Source: Methylophilaceae bacterium (GTDB lineage: Bacteria > Pseudomonadota > Gammaproteobacteria > Burkholderiales > Methylophilaceae). Taken from it: a stretch of 64,000 nt of DNA. The stretch covers positions 1 to 64,000 of the forward strand of contig JACMMS010000077.1 in assembly GCA_014378915.1 (NCBI GenBank), given 5' to 3'. The stretch's first letter is position 1; the number at the start of each line of letters is the position of its first letter. The notes beneath the pieces were generated by a model. The model had not been told where the DNA came from. It saw nothing but the letters and a program-made list of their open reading frames with translations, and made no database searches. Positions 54,436-63,294 of the stretch are shown here, piece after piece. Made by a program: the position numbers and the translations under genes.

Positions 54436-54762
54436 TTATTTTACTTTGTCAGCGTTGCACGATCCATCTTGCATTTTCATGCCAGCTTTGCAGCTACCTT
54501 CAGCTGATTTTTCCATTGGCTTCATTTCATCTGATTTTTCCATTGACTGCATTTCAGCTTTCTTTTTACTCGCACTACATTTGCCTGTGCCTGTGCCACA
54601 TTTGCTATCTTTCATTTCTGTATCAGCTTCTGCCACCATATAGCCAGAAGACAGTGACTTTGCAGCGAATGGATTCGAAGCTGCGTTAACGGTGGTGGCT
54701 GCAATTGATAGTGCAAATGCACCGCTAACAGCTAGTGCTAGTACTTTAGTAGTTGTCGTCAT
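54436..54762 (-). CDS. Bufferin-like RiPP precursor (BufA/HvfA type), four cysteines
   Basis: A 108-aa secreted precursor. It begins with a signal peptide (MTTTTKVLALAVSGAFALSI, then VNA cleavage near residue 27). Cysteines are C55, C62, C91 and C102. The first pair is in DSKCGTGTGKCS and the second in EGSCKAG and DGSCNADK. Between them lies a Met/Lys/Glu-rich spacer with repeated SMEKS/PMEKS units (about residues 66-88). A strong AAAAAGGAAA ribosome site precedes the ATG. Long signal-peptide precursors of this kind are called bufferins. This one lacks the tandem EGKCG repeats of the best-known forms, so its modification pattern may differ. Confidence 0.8.
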   Translation of the reverse strand: MTTTTKVLALAVSGAFALSIAATTVNAASNPFAAKSLSSGYMVAEADTEMKDSKCGTGTGKCSASKKKAEMQSMEKSDEMKPMEKSAEGSCKAGMKMQDGSCNADKVK

Positions 54763-54823
54763 GATGTTTCCTTTTTAATTAAATTTAAATTGAGAAGTTG
54801 ATTACCTAATTTGTCTACGCAGT

Positions 54824-55078
54824 TTAATTATGATTGGATTCAATCAATTTTTTGATGCGCTCTTTAGCTTCTAGCGGTAGTTGTATAGACGTATCTTTTT
54901 CTGTTTGATTCAACAATTTTTTTATGGCTGAGTGCAGCGCAAAAAGCTGCTGTTTAAAGCGCGTGCTCATATCACACATGAGTAAATGCAGGCGCAACTT
55001 AAATTTTTCAGTAAAAGATAAACGTTGATCTAATGATTTAGAAATAAGCTGGCTGGCATATTTACAAGAAATAATCAT
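54824..55078 (-). CDS. Zinc-finger anti-sigma-factor-like protein
   Basis: An 84-aa protein resembling the zf-HC2 type of anti-sigma factor. ISCKYASQLISKSLDQRL then HLLMCDMSTRFKQQ gives a C-x3-S...C arrangement: the expected H-x3-C-x2-C is degenerate (MCDMST). The longer frame reaching 55102 uses TTG. It follows the ECF sigma pseudogene directly (about 40 bases) and precedes bufA, as in bufferin operons. With the sigma broken it may have no partner. Confidence 0.76.
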   Translation of the reverse strand: MIISCKYASQLISKSLDQRLSFTEKFKLRLHLLMCDMSTRFKQQLFALHSAIKKLLNQTEKDTSIQLPLEAKERIKKLIESNHN

Positions 55079-55116
55079 TTTGTATCTAAACCTTCCTAAC
55101 AAATTTGCAGCTCAAG

Positions 55117-55681
55117 TTAGCCATTTATTTCCAAACATTTTCTCAACCCCATACGGGCTCTATGTAACATCACCCAAGCATTAGTCGGGCTGATATCTAG
55201 TTCCTTACAAATTTATTCGTTATCATCTTCATGTAAATCACGCAGCAAAAATAAATAAGCTAATTTTTTTGGTAACTTATCCATACAGGATTGTAGAACA
55301 GATAAAAAAATTGCTTTTGTTCTAAGGCGTTATCAGGGATATCCCAATCTTCTGGGGCTTCTGACCAATGGCCTGTATGATCGAAAGACTCATCCATGCC
55401 TAGTTCATCAAAGGCTATTTGCTCAACGTCCTCCAAAGATTGTTCTTTGCTTTGTTTGCGGATTAAATCGATTATTTTGTGTTTTAAAATGCCAGTTAGC
55501 CAAGTACGTTGCGCAGATTGTTCGGCAAAATTAGGGCTTTTAATCGCAGCTAAAAAAGTTTCTTGCACGACATCTTCCCCAAGTGTGGGTCGCTCAAACG
55601 ACCTAAAGCAAAGCGATAGAGGTAATCGCCGTGGGCATTTAGCCAATCATGTTGATTTTTAGCTAATAGATTTTGTGCCAT
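55117..55681 (-). pseudogene. ECF-type RNA polymerase sigma factor, broken
   Basis: The whole protein can be traced. From the ATG at 55681, NLLAKNQHDWLNAHGDYLYR ends in LGRLSD, then shifts near 55586-55589 to LGEDVVQETFLAAIK (sigma region 2). WLTGILKHKIIDLIRKQSKE follows to LEQKQFF, with a shift in the A7 run at 55304-55310, then LSVLQSCMDKLPKKLAYLFL and DLHEDDNE. A TAA at 55213-55215 precedes ICKELDISPTNAWVMLHRAR (sigma region 4). Two frameshifts and one nonsense codon together rule out a full-length sigma factor. Confidence 0.86.
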
Positions 55682-55767
55682 ATAGTTGCTTAGTAATCTA
55701 AAAATAATAATATAACAGCGTTACTGATGTATATAATCTTTATATCGTAATGAAGACTAGTTCAGTT

Positions 55768-56208
55768 TTAATGAGGCGTGACTTTTTGCTGCATTAATAA
55801 TAAGTAATTTTCTGTATCAAGTGGCTGCTGGTTACGCTGCGCTTGCCAAATGGTTTCTGCTAAGCAATCAATTAACTCATGTTGTGCATCTAATTCATTT
55901 TGATGTTTGGCAATCAGCTGTTGGTAGACGGTTGTAATTCCGATTGGCTGATTAATGCTGATTTGCTCTAACACTGACATATGTAAGCTCATATGCAAAA
56001 ATGGGTTGGTTTCACCAATTTCAGGAAAATATTGTTGCTGCATGTAGCGCTTGGCATTGCCCAAAATAGCATGGTATTCGGGGTGTGATTGCATCACTTG
56101 CACGGCAATTTTTTCCACCCCTTCAAGTAGCTGATTTTGTTTAAACTTGTGCCAAGTATTAAAAAAGAACTCGCGTACTTGATCACGACTCGGGTTAAAT
56201 AAGCTCAT
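55768..56208 (-). CDS. DUF1841 protein
   Basis: A 146-aa protein beginning SLFNPSRDQVREFFFNTWHK and containing HPEYHAILGNAKRYMQQQYF and NPFLHMSLHMSVLEQISINQ, the DUF1841 hallmark, plus a terminal helix (DCLAETIWQAQRNQQPLD). Its ATG overlaps the FIST gene stop by 4 bases. Betaproteobacterial family, function unknown. Confidence 0.9.
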   Translation of the reverse strand: MSLFNPSRDQVREFFFNTWHKFKQNQLLEGVEKIAVQVMQSHPEYHAILGNAKRYMQQQYFPEIGETNPFLHMSLHMSVLEQISINQPIGITTVYQQLIAKHQNELDAQHELIDCLAETIWQAQRNQQPLDTENYLLLMQQKVTPH

Positions 56209-57386
56209 GATGCTGTATCTTCTTTAAATAATCCTAGTACTGCAGAGTATTGCAAGAGCTCATTTTTCCCATTGATAGGGGCTATTTCACCATTACCGTA
56301 AAAACCAATAAACGGCATGTTGGGATAAAGCTCACGCAAAATAAGTAGATCTTTATCTTGCCCGCCATATAAATATGGACCGCGCCCTAGGCAAGAAAAT
56401 AATAAGCCAAAATCGGGCGCGCTAGATGTGTCAGATAATTTATTTAAGGTAATACCTAATAGGTTTGCAGTTGATTTAAAATCCTTTGCTGCTGCTTGTT
56501 CATCTCTAATTGCCCAGCATAACCATTGTTGCTCAGTAAGCACTTTGGCTAATGTAACGGTTTCAGCACCCTCGTCACATGCGATGAGTGAGGCTAGGTT
56601 GTATTCTCCGTCTTCAATAAGCGCAAGAGTATCCGCATAAACTGCAATCAATTGATGCATAGGCAAGTTTGCATTGTCATAGTGTGTTTCCCACGCAATC
56701 TGCAAACTTTGCAGCGCAGATATTTTATTTAATGTCACCATATCATGCTCAATACAGGATGTGACTAACTCTGGCATATTCAAAAAACGTAGGCCATGGC
56801 TGGCGGTAACTGCACCTTGAGTATTATGGAGCTCAACTTCGCAGCGACCTTGAACTGTACCCTTGCCGTTTTCCCATACCGAAAAAGGTCCATGTCCAAT
56901 CGCATCACCTGATACAGCACCAAAACGCAAACCGCGATGATTAAGCCAAGTTGTATTAATGGCATTGGGTGCAGTCAAGGCTAACAGTAATTGGTCTTGC
57001 AACGGTTCCCGCACATTGCTTAAGTGTATGTCACCGCTAAATATCATCACAGCAGCGGCAGGGCTATCTATTACCCAATCTTCTTCTGTGAAAATACCTG
57101 TGGCTGAGCAGCCAATAATTTGTGTGCAATTGGCAGTTTTTGCGGCCGCCTTAATAGCAGATTGCGGATCGTTAGCAAACTCTGAAGTTAAAAATAGCAA
57201 TACGCTACTTGCAACCCCGATTTCTGCTTTTTGCATAGCACTGGATATTGCTTGCGTCACTAATTGTGCCGCTAATTCCGCAGTGTTTTGTACGGTACTA
57301 CTCGCAATATTTTTACCTGATTTTTTCGTGCTACTTGCGGTTGCTAAACCCGTTGCAACTTTGCTTGCTTGTTTAATTGGTGTCAT
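56205..57386 (-). CDS. FIST N/C-domain sensory protein
   Basis: A 393-aa protein with FIST-N (about residues 40-225) and FIST-C (about 235-380) regions. Supporting segments are TQIIGCSATGIFTEEDWV and MILKF-like VMIFSGDIHLSNV, and near the C-terminus LLFSCLGRGPYLYG and MPFIGFYGNGEIAPINGKNE. FIST domains bind small ligands such as amino acids and normally feed into signalling proteins. Here no kinase, GGDEF or methyl-accepting domain is attached. It lies 7 bases after nth and is coupled to the DUF1841 gene, so a housekeeping role is possible. Confidence 0.88.
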   Translation of the reverse strand: MTPIKQASKVATGLATASSTKKSGKNIASSTVQNTAELAAQLVTQAISSAMQKAEIGVASSVLLFLTSEFANDPQSAIKAAAKTANCTQIIGCSATGIFTEEDWVIDSPAAAVMIFSGDIHLSNVREPLQDQLLLALTAPNAINTTWLNHRGLRFGAVSGDAIGHGPFSVWENGKGTVQGRCEVELHNTQGAVTASHGLRFLNMPELVTSCIEHDMVTLNKISALQSLQIAWETHYDNANLPMHQLIAVYADTLALIEDGEYNLASLIACDEGAETVTLAKVLTEQQWLCWAIRDEQAAAKDFKSTANLLGITLNKLSDTSSAPDFGLLFSCLGRGPYLYGGQDKDLLILRELYPNMPFIGFYGNGEIAPINGKNELLQYSAVLGLFKEDTAS

Positions 57387-57393
57387 TTTCTGA

Positions 57394-58056
57394 TTATCTG
57401 GTAACAGATGGATATGTGGCTATATGGGTGGTTTTGTCTTTGTACTCACACACCTGAGCAATCACACATTCGCTACATTTAGGGTTACGCGCAACACAAG
57501 TATAGCGTCCATGCAGAATTAAAAGATGATGCGCATCTTTTAAGTAGACTTTAGGCACATTTTTCATGAGGTTTTTTTCTACCTCTAGCGGTGTTTTGCC
57601 AGGGGCCAACTTGGTGCGATTACCTAATCTAAATAAGTGCGTATCTACAGCAATCGTTGGTTCCCCAAAAGCTGTATTAAGTATCACATTGGCTGTTTTA
57701 CGGCCTACACCTGGTAAGCTTTCTAGTGCATTACGCGAGTTTGGCACCATGCTATTGTGCTGTTCTACCAGCTGTTTGCAAGTTGCAATGATGTTTTTGG
57801 CTTTACTATGATAAAGCCCGATAGTTTTAATGTAGCTTTCTAAACCAATAATCCCCAAATCAAAAATCGCTGGTGGCGTATTGGCTACTTCAAATAGCTT
57901 GGCTGTAGCAATATTAACCCCTTTGTCAGTTGACTGTGCCGATAAAATGACGGCAATCAACAGTTCAAAAGTACTGTTATGGGTAAGTTCGGTGGTGGGA
58001 TTTTGTATGGCGGCTGCCAAACATTCAAACATGATTAAACGTTTGGCAGCGTTCAT
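57394..58056 (-). CDS. nth: Endonuclease III
   Basis: A 220-aa DNA glycosylase/AP lyase that removes oxidised pyrimidines. The helix-hairpin-helix and catalytic Lys lie in LESLPGVGRKTANVILN (about residues 109-125), with the Asp in AVDTHLFRLGNR (about 135-146). The [4Fe-4S] cysteines are in CVARNPKCSECVIAQVC (C-x6-C-x2-C-x5-C, about 188-204). It follows rnfE by 42 bases; the rnf-nth link is conserved in many proteobacteria. Confidence 0.96.
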   Translation of the reverse strand: MNAAKRLIMFECLAAAIQNPTTELTHNSTFELLIAVILSAQSTDKGVNIATAKLFEVANTPPAIFDLGIIGLESYIKTIGLYHSKAKNIIATCKQLVEQHNSMVPNSRNALESLPGVGRKTANVILNTAFGEPTIAVDTHLFRLGNRTKLAPGKTPLEVEKNLMKNVPKVYLKDAHHLLILHGRYTCVARNPKCSECVIAQVCEYKDKTTHIATYPSVTR

Positions 58057-58098
58057 TTTTGGATTAGCCTTATTATTAAAACGGTTTTTAGTTGGTAG

Positions 58099-58785
58099 CT
58101 ATAAGTTTGGTTTTAGCCCTGCCGTATTCTCACCACTGCTGGCCGCTTGTCTATTAAGTTTGCGCAACTCAAACCAATTGCGTCCAGCAATAAGCATAGC
58201 TAAACCCAAAAATGCACCTGGCGGTAGAACAGCAAGTAAGAAACCTTGATAATCAGGAATCGTCATCATGAATTGTTTAGCTGAAGCACCCAAAGCTAAA
58301 TCGATACCAGAAAATAAAGTACCCTTGCCAACAACTTCGCGTACTCCGCCTAACAATCCCAGTACCAACGTAAGCCCTAAGCCCATAGAGAACCCATCTA
58401 ACATGGATGGCAGCGAGGTATTTTTAGCAGCAAACGATTCTACGCGCGCCAATACAATACAATTTACTACGATGAGTGGAATAAAAATCCCCAGTGCGTC
58501 ATACAGTGGTTTAGAGCCTGCATGTATGGATAAATCGATAATCGTGACCAACGCAGCAATGACTAAAATAAACACGGGCACACGTATTTCTGCAGGTACA
58601 AAACGTCTTACAGGTGAAACTGAACCATTCGCGCCGGCCATTACTATGGCTGTTGCCAAGCCTAAGCTTAACCCGTTCACCGCAGATGTGGTGACTGCTA
58701 GGGTTGGGCAAAGGCCTAGTAATTGCACAACGCCAGTATTTTGTTTCCAAACCCCGTTTTTTAAAATGTCTTGATACATGCCCAT
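58099..58785 (-). CDS. rnfE: RnfE, electron transport complex subunit E
   Basis: A 228-aa integral membrane subunit of the Rnf (Rsx) complex, with six helices. NGVWKQNTGVVQLLGLCPTL (about residues 11-30) and LNG/LGLATAIVMAGANGSV are typical of RnfA/RnfE. DYQGFLLAVLPPGAFLGLAM closes the core. The C-terminal tail is polar. RnfA and RnfE are homologous and form an intramembrane iron-sulfur site. A second in-frame ATG two codons in is possible. Confidence 0.95.
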   Translation of the reverse strand: MGMYQDILKNGVWKQNTGVVQLLGLCPTLAVTTSAVNGLSLGLATAIVMAGANGSVSPVRRFVPAEIRVPVFILVIAALVTIIDLSIHAGSKPLYDALGIFIPLIVVNCIVLARVESFAAKNTSLPSMLDGFSMGLGLTLVLGLLGGVREVVGKGTLFSGIDLALGASAKQFMMTIPDYQGFLLAVLPPGAFLGLAMLIAGRNWFELRKLNRQAASSGENTAGLKPNL

Positions 58786-58824
58786 CTTGTTCTCCTAATT
58801 ACTTTGCTTTGCTGTTGTTACTTT

Positions 58825-59463
58825 TTAGTGCGAGGCTGATGCATCAGCAAAAAGCATCGCTTGATTTTCTTTTGCATACGTCAACGCTTTAAATACTGCC
58901 TTAACTACCGCACGTGGGGTGATTGTTGCACCTGCCATATAATCAAATTTCCCACTATCTTTCTTCACTTTCCATAGTGTTGGTGGGGTTTTGATGAGTG
59001 ACTCATTATCAAAGTGTTTAATCCAATTGCCGCGTACTACATCAATATAATCGCCTAGCCCGGGTGTTTCTTTATGCGCTAAAACCCTCACACCGCTTAA
59101 TGTGCCATCAGCACGAATAGCAATCAGTAACTCGATATTGCCGCTATAGCCATCTGGTGCAATGACTTCTAGAATAATAGCCACGGTTTTGTTATTTATT
59201 TTGGCAATGTTAATATCGATTGGTTCTTTATTGCCAAGCTGCGGGTTGGGCGGTACTTTCAATATATTTTTAAGCAAATCATTATCATGCATAGTATCGG
59301 GCAAAATTTGTCTGAATAAGCTTAAACGTGCCTCTGCCTCGCTAACCGCTATTGGCGCTTCAGTACTTTTATGCACTAACGCTAAGAGCAGCGTCCATAT
59401 TAACGCGAACGCAATCAGCGTAGCTGCCGTTTTTAATGCATGTTTTAGTAACGTGCTTGCCAT
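58825..59463 (-). CDS. rnfG: RnfG, FMN-binding subunit
   Basis: A 212-aa subunit with one N-terminal helix (about residues 12-32) and a periplasmic flavin-binding domain. GVRVLAHKETPGLGDYI (about 122-138) and the covalent FMN motif AGATITPRAVV (about 176-186) are clear; the Thr in G-A-T is the attachment residue. The lack of other insertions gives normal length. It lies 39 bases upstream of rnfE. Confidence 0.95.
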   Translation of the reverse strand: MASTLLKHALKTAATLIAFALIWTLLLALVHKSTEAPIAVSEAEARLSLFRQILPDTMHDNDLLKNILKVPPNPQLGNKEPIDINIAKINNKTVAIILEVIAPDGYSGNIELLIAIRADGTLSGVRVLAHKETPGLGDYIDVVRGNWIKHFDNESLIKTPPTLWKVKKDSGKFDYMAGATITPRAVVKAVFKALTYAKENQAMLFADASASH

Positions 59464-59465
59464 GA

Positions 59466-60485
59466 TTATTTGGGATGTCCAAAAACGCGCGGTTGTGTAT
59501 TGGCATCAATGAGCGGCACGCAAATGTTCATGAAAATGACTGCAAATGCTACACCATCTGGATACCCACCATATACGCGAATGAGGTAAACCAATATGCC
59601 CGTACCTGCAGCAAAATATAATTTACCTTTGGGAGTTGTTGGGCCGCTTACAGGATCAGTGATAATGAAAAATGCACAAAGCATACTTGCACCACTAAAT
59701 AAGTGAAATAATGGGCTGGCAAACTGCGCAGGATTAACCAAGTGAAACACACCAGAAATAAATGCGAGTGCTAGCAAAAAAGCCGTAGGTAAATGCCAAC
59801 TGATAATACGTTGTTGCAGTAAAAATAAGCCGCCAAGTAAATAGGCGACTACTATATATTCGCCACCCTTTGCACCAAGCGTGCCGAATATAGGCGACTC
59901 TGTGATGTTTTGTACTTCATGTTTTAAAGTGAGTTGTGTCTTTAAATAATCCAGTGGCGTGGCCGATGTGACAGCATCCATTGTTACGCTATTAGGTAAC
60001 GCATTGCCAAAAATATAATGTAACTGATCCATAAAGCCTAGCTGTGACTGAGCCAATATAAGTGGCGCTGGCCATTTTGTCATGATGATAGGAAATGAAA
60101 TCAGTAATACGGCATAACCGACCATAGCGGGATTAAACGGGTTATAACCCAAGCCGCCATAGAGTTGCTTTGAAATGGCAATCGCAAAAAAAGTACCTAC
60201 CACGATTAACCACCAAGGGGCCAAAGGCGGCAAAGCTAAAGCTAAAAGCCATGCTGTAACAACAGCACTACAGTCAAATAAAAATGGTTTGATAGCACGT
60301 TTGCGAGTTTTGAGCATTGCCGCCTCAGTACTAAGTGCGGTGACCGTTGCAAGGCTAAGTGTAACTAAAATACCTCCACCATAAACCCAAACATAAGCCA
60401 AAATACTAGGCACAAGTGCTAGCAAGACTTTAAACATAATAATACTCACGCTTGGCGCGTTTGATATGTATGGAGAGCGATTCAC
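59466..60485 (-). CDS. rnfD: RnfD, FMN-binding membrane subunit
   Basis: A 339-aa polytopic subunit with about nine helices. The covalent flavin motif is in DAVTSATPLD (about residues 163-172). Further marks are LGYNPFNPAMVGYAVLLISF (about 111-130), GASMLCAFFIITDPVSGPTT and YPDGVAFAVIFMNI. The start is GTG at 60485, supported by AGGA five bases upstream. It ends 2 bases before the rnfG start. Confidence 0.94.
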   Translation of the reverse strand: MNRSPYISNAPSVSIIMFKVLLALVPSILAYVWVYGGGILVTLSLATVTALSTEAAMLKTRKRAIKPFLFDCSAVVTAWLLALALPPLAPWWLIVVGTFFAIAISKQLYGGLGYNPFNPAMVGYAVLLISFPIIMTKWPAPLILAQSQLGFMDQLHYIFGNALPNSVTMDAVTSATPLDYLKTQLTLKHEVQNITESPIFGTLGAKGGEYIVVAYLLGGLFLLQQRIISWHLPTAFLLALAFISGVFHLVNPAQFASPLFHLFSGASMLCAFFIITDPVSGPTTPKGKLYFAAGTGILVYLIRVYGGYPDGVAFAVIFMNICVPLIDANTQPRVFGHPK

Positions 60486-60559
60486 GTGTTTCCTATTTGT
60501 TCTACTTTTTGTTTGGCTTAATGATGTAATACCTTTTTTTCACATATGAATTAGGCATA

Positions 60560-62602
60560 TTATTCTTTATGCTTAGGTAAGAACTCTTTTCGTCTGGCGT
60601 CAATTTCTTTTATTTCAGCTTGTATGGTTTTGCTTGAAGGCTCAGTATTTTTTGGGGCATCGCCTTCTGCTATTGCAGTGGCTTTTTGTGCTTTTGCACG
60701 CTCAATTGCAGCAGCAATGATGGCTTGTTTTTTAGGTTTTTCTTGTTCCGTTATTTCGCTATTTTTCACCGTGCCAGTTTTAACAACGCCAGATTGAAGG
60801 TTTTCATCTTTAATTGCAGTTGATAAGCCTATTGAATTAGTTTTTACGTCGTTACTCGTTTGTGCCTTCAGCGCTTTAACGCGTTCAATGGCGGTTGCAA
60901 TAGCTGCTTGTTTTTTAGCAACTTGCTCATTTGCAGACCTTTGATTGGTTTCATCATTGGCCAAAGGTGGTACTGTATTCGTTTTAGCTAGCATTTCGGT
61001 GGTTTCCACAGTTGCTCTCCTTTTCTCTGTATTTTTTTCTGCTTTGCTTATGTTTGCTCCGTTTATATTTGCTGCACCTGTATTTGCCCGCTGCGCGTGT
61101 TTTTGTGTGCGTTCAATTTTTTCACGCTCAATACGCATCAGTTTGAATTCGTTACGTTCGCGTGCTAAATCTGCCGCTTCTTTTGCTTTGGCAGCCGCAA
61201 TAATTTCACTTTTTGCGTAGCGGTAATACTGCACTAAGGGTATGTTACTCGGGCATACGTAAGAGCAAGCGCCGCACTCAATGCAGTCAAACAATTGATA
61301 ATCGCGCGCTTTTTCAAAGTTATCGGACTTGGCAAACCAGTAAAGTTCCTGTGGTTGCAAACTCACTGGGCAAACATCAGCACAGCGCGCGCAACGTATG
61401 CAAGGCATGGCGGGTGGCGGCTCGGCAAATAAATTAGGTGTAGCCGCAATAATGCAATTGGATGCTTTAGTAATTGGCACGTCACAATGATTTAAATCTG
61501 AACAGTGCAAGTCAAAGCCCATCATAGGACCACCCATAATGAAATGGCTAGTACCGGATTTTATACCACCCGCTGCCGTGATTAAATCTTGTACTGGTGT
61601 GCCAAATAGCACTTCAAAATTTTGTGGTGACTGTACATTGCCAGTCATCGATACAATACGGCTGATTGAGGGTTCACCGAGCGTAAAAAAACGATATAAA
61701 GCGACAGCGGTTGCCACATTAAATACTTGTATGCCAACATCTGTAGAACGCTTATCACTTGGAATTTCGATGCCGAGTAATAAATAAATTAAACGTCTTG
61801 CATCGCCACTTGGGTAAAGCGTAGGGACAACTTTGACTGAGATACCTTTAATATCAACACAAGCTGCGCGCATAGAATCAGTCGCTTGTGGCTTGTTATC
61901 TTCAATGCCAATGACACAGTTTTCTGCGCCTAATAAGTGTTGGGCGATACTGATACCCTGCATAATTTGGTCTGCACGCTCACGCATCAGCATGTCGTCA
62001 CAAGTGATATAAGGCTCACACTCCGCGGCATTAATGACCAGAGTATGCACGCCAGATTTTCCGTTAGCACGCAATTTAATATGGGTCGGGAACGTTGCAC
62101 CGCCCAAGCCAACAATGCCAGATAATCGTAAACTTGCGACTAGTGTGTTTTTGTCAGCATTACGCCAATCTTGCATAACAGGTTTTGCAATCCACTCATC
62201 TAATCCATCAGGTATAAGCGTTACGCAGATGTCTGGCAAACCAGATGGATGCGGAATGATGGCTTCTGCAATCGCAGATACTGTGCCTGAAGTTGGTGCG
62301 TGGATAGCGGCAGAAACTGCTCCTTCAGCTTCTGCTAGCAATTGCCCTTTTAACACCTGCTCACCAACTGCTATAATAATCTTAGGCATATTGCCCACAT
62401 GTTGGCGTAATGGTAATACTAGCTTTTTTGGTAGTTTAAGCACTTCAATTGGGTGCTGTGTAGATTCTGTTTTGTTTTCAGGGGGATGCACACCGCCATT
62501 AAATTTAAACACTTCACTGCTGTGAATAATGTCACTAGGAATAATGCTACTAGCGCTGGCAGTATTATTTAATTTTTTAAAGAAATTAATAATCGCATTC
62601 AT
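60560..62602 (-). CDS. rnfC: RnfC, NADH-binding Fe-S subunit with extended repeat tail
   Basis: A 680-aa peripheral subunit. The N-terminal half has the NAD/FMN region ([20 protein letters not shown], about residues 151-170; [18 protein letters not shown]). Two 4Fe-4S sites follow: [12 protein letters not shown] (about 399-410) and [12 protein letters not shown] (about 438-449). The remaining about 210 residues are Ala/Lys/Glu-rich and predicted coil. They carry two copies of a KKQA-I-AIER-KA-KA unit. Its ATG overlaps the rnfB stop by 4 bases. Confidence 0.95.
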   Translation of the reverse strand: MNAIINFFKKLNNTASASSIIPSDIIHSSEVFKFNGGVHPPENKTESTQHPIEVLKLPKKLVLPLRQHVGNMPKIIIAVGEQVLKGQLLAEAEGAVSAAIHAPTSGTVSAIAEAIIPHPSGLPDICVTLIPDGLDEWIAKPVMQDWRNADKNTLVASLRLSGIVGLGGATFPTHIKLRANGKSGVHTLVINAAECEPYITCDDMLMRERADQIMQGISIAQHLLGAENCVIGIEDNKPQATDSMRAACVDIKGISVKVVPTLYPSGDARRLIYLLLGIEIPSDKRSTDVGIQVFNVATAVALYRFFTLGEPSISRIVSMTGNVQSPQNFEVLFGTPVQDLITAAGGIKSGTSHFIMGGPMMGFDLHCSDLNHCDVPITKASNCIIAATPNLFAEPPPAMPCIRCARCADVCPVSLQPQELYWFAKSDNFEKARDYQLFDCIECGACSYVCPSNIPLVQYYRYAKSEIIAAAKAKEAADLARERNEFKLMRIEREKIERTQKHAQRANTGAANINGANISKAEKNTEKRRATVETTEMLAKTNTVPPLANDETNQRSANEQVAKKQAAIATAIERVKALKAQTSNDVKTNSIGLSTAIKDENLQSGVVKTGTVKNSEITEQEKPKKQAIIAAAIERAKAQKATAIAEGDAPKNTEPSSKTIQAEIKEIDARRKEFLPKHKE

Positions 62603-63213
62603 GCTGCTTTTTTTTCATCATTGCTGTTTTTTGGCTGGCTATTTTCTAATTTAATGGGAAAAACTGGATATTTCCATTTCCAGTTGTCAGGGTTTTCTGC
62701 AATCGGCTCCATCGTAATGCAATCTACAGGGCAGGGTGCTAAGCACAACTCACAGCCAGTGCACTCGCTGGCAATAATCGTATGCATATGTTTTGCTGCA
62801 CCTAAAATCGCATCTACAGGGCAGGCTTGGATACACAAGGTGCAGCCTATACAGATGTTTTCATCAATAAATGCGACTGCTTTAGGCTTTTCTACTCCGT
62901 TGGCAGCATTAAGCGGCTTGTACTCCATTCCCACCAAATCTGCTAGCGCGCGCGCACCTGCATCGCCACCAGGCGGACATTGGTTGATATCTGCTTCACC
63001 GCTCGCAATGGCTTTAGCATAAGGTTTGCAGCCAGCATAGCCGCATTGACCACATTGTGTTTGCGGTAAAATAGCATCAATTCGGGCGATCAGTGGATTA
63101 CCTTCTACCTTGAATTTAAGGGCAGAAACGCCGAGTACAACACCTAAAACAAGCGCGAGGCCTATCATTACATATAGTGCTAGAAACATTGGTGAGGTTA
63201 AGGTATTAAACAT
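62599..63213 (-). CDS. rnfB: RnfB, Fe-S subunit
   Basis: A 204-aa subunit with one N-terminal helix (about residues 5-30). The 4Fe-4S site C-x2-C-x4-C ([15 protein letters not shown], about 54-68) ends with the later Cys in QCPPG. Two ferredoxin clusters are [16 protein letters not shown] (about 121-136) and [16 protein letters not shown] (about 150-165). It passes electrons toward RnfC. It is 81 bases downstream of rnfA. Confidence 0.96.
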   Translation of the reverse strand: MFNTLTSPMFLALYVMIGLALVLGVVLGVSALKFKVEGNPLIARIDAILPQTQCGQCGYAGCKPYAKAIASGEADINQCPPGGDAGARALADLVGMEYKPLNAANGVEKPKAVAFIDENICIGCTLCIQACPVDAILGAAKHMHTIIASECTGCELCLAPCPVDCITMEPIAENPDNWKWKYPVFPIKLENSQPKNSNDEKKAA

Positions 63214-63294
63214 ACTATTTTGAGTATTTTTTCGTAAGTATTTTTATAGTTTCTATCTGGCTGTCTAATTAAAGAGGATGTTTATCTTTGCTAC

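Noticed and set aside
58268-58774. 168-codon plus-strand open frame opposite rnfE
   Set aside because: It is a shadow of the clearly coding rnfE frame, with no family similarity and no ribosome site.
62034-62525. 163-codon plus-strand frame opposite rnfC
   Set aside because: Antisense shadow of a conserved rnfC region; rich in Pro/Ser, typical of reverse-frame reading.
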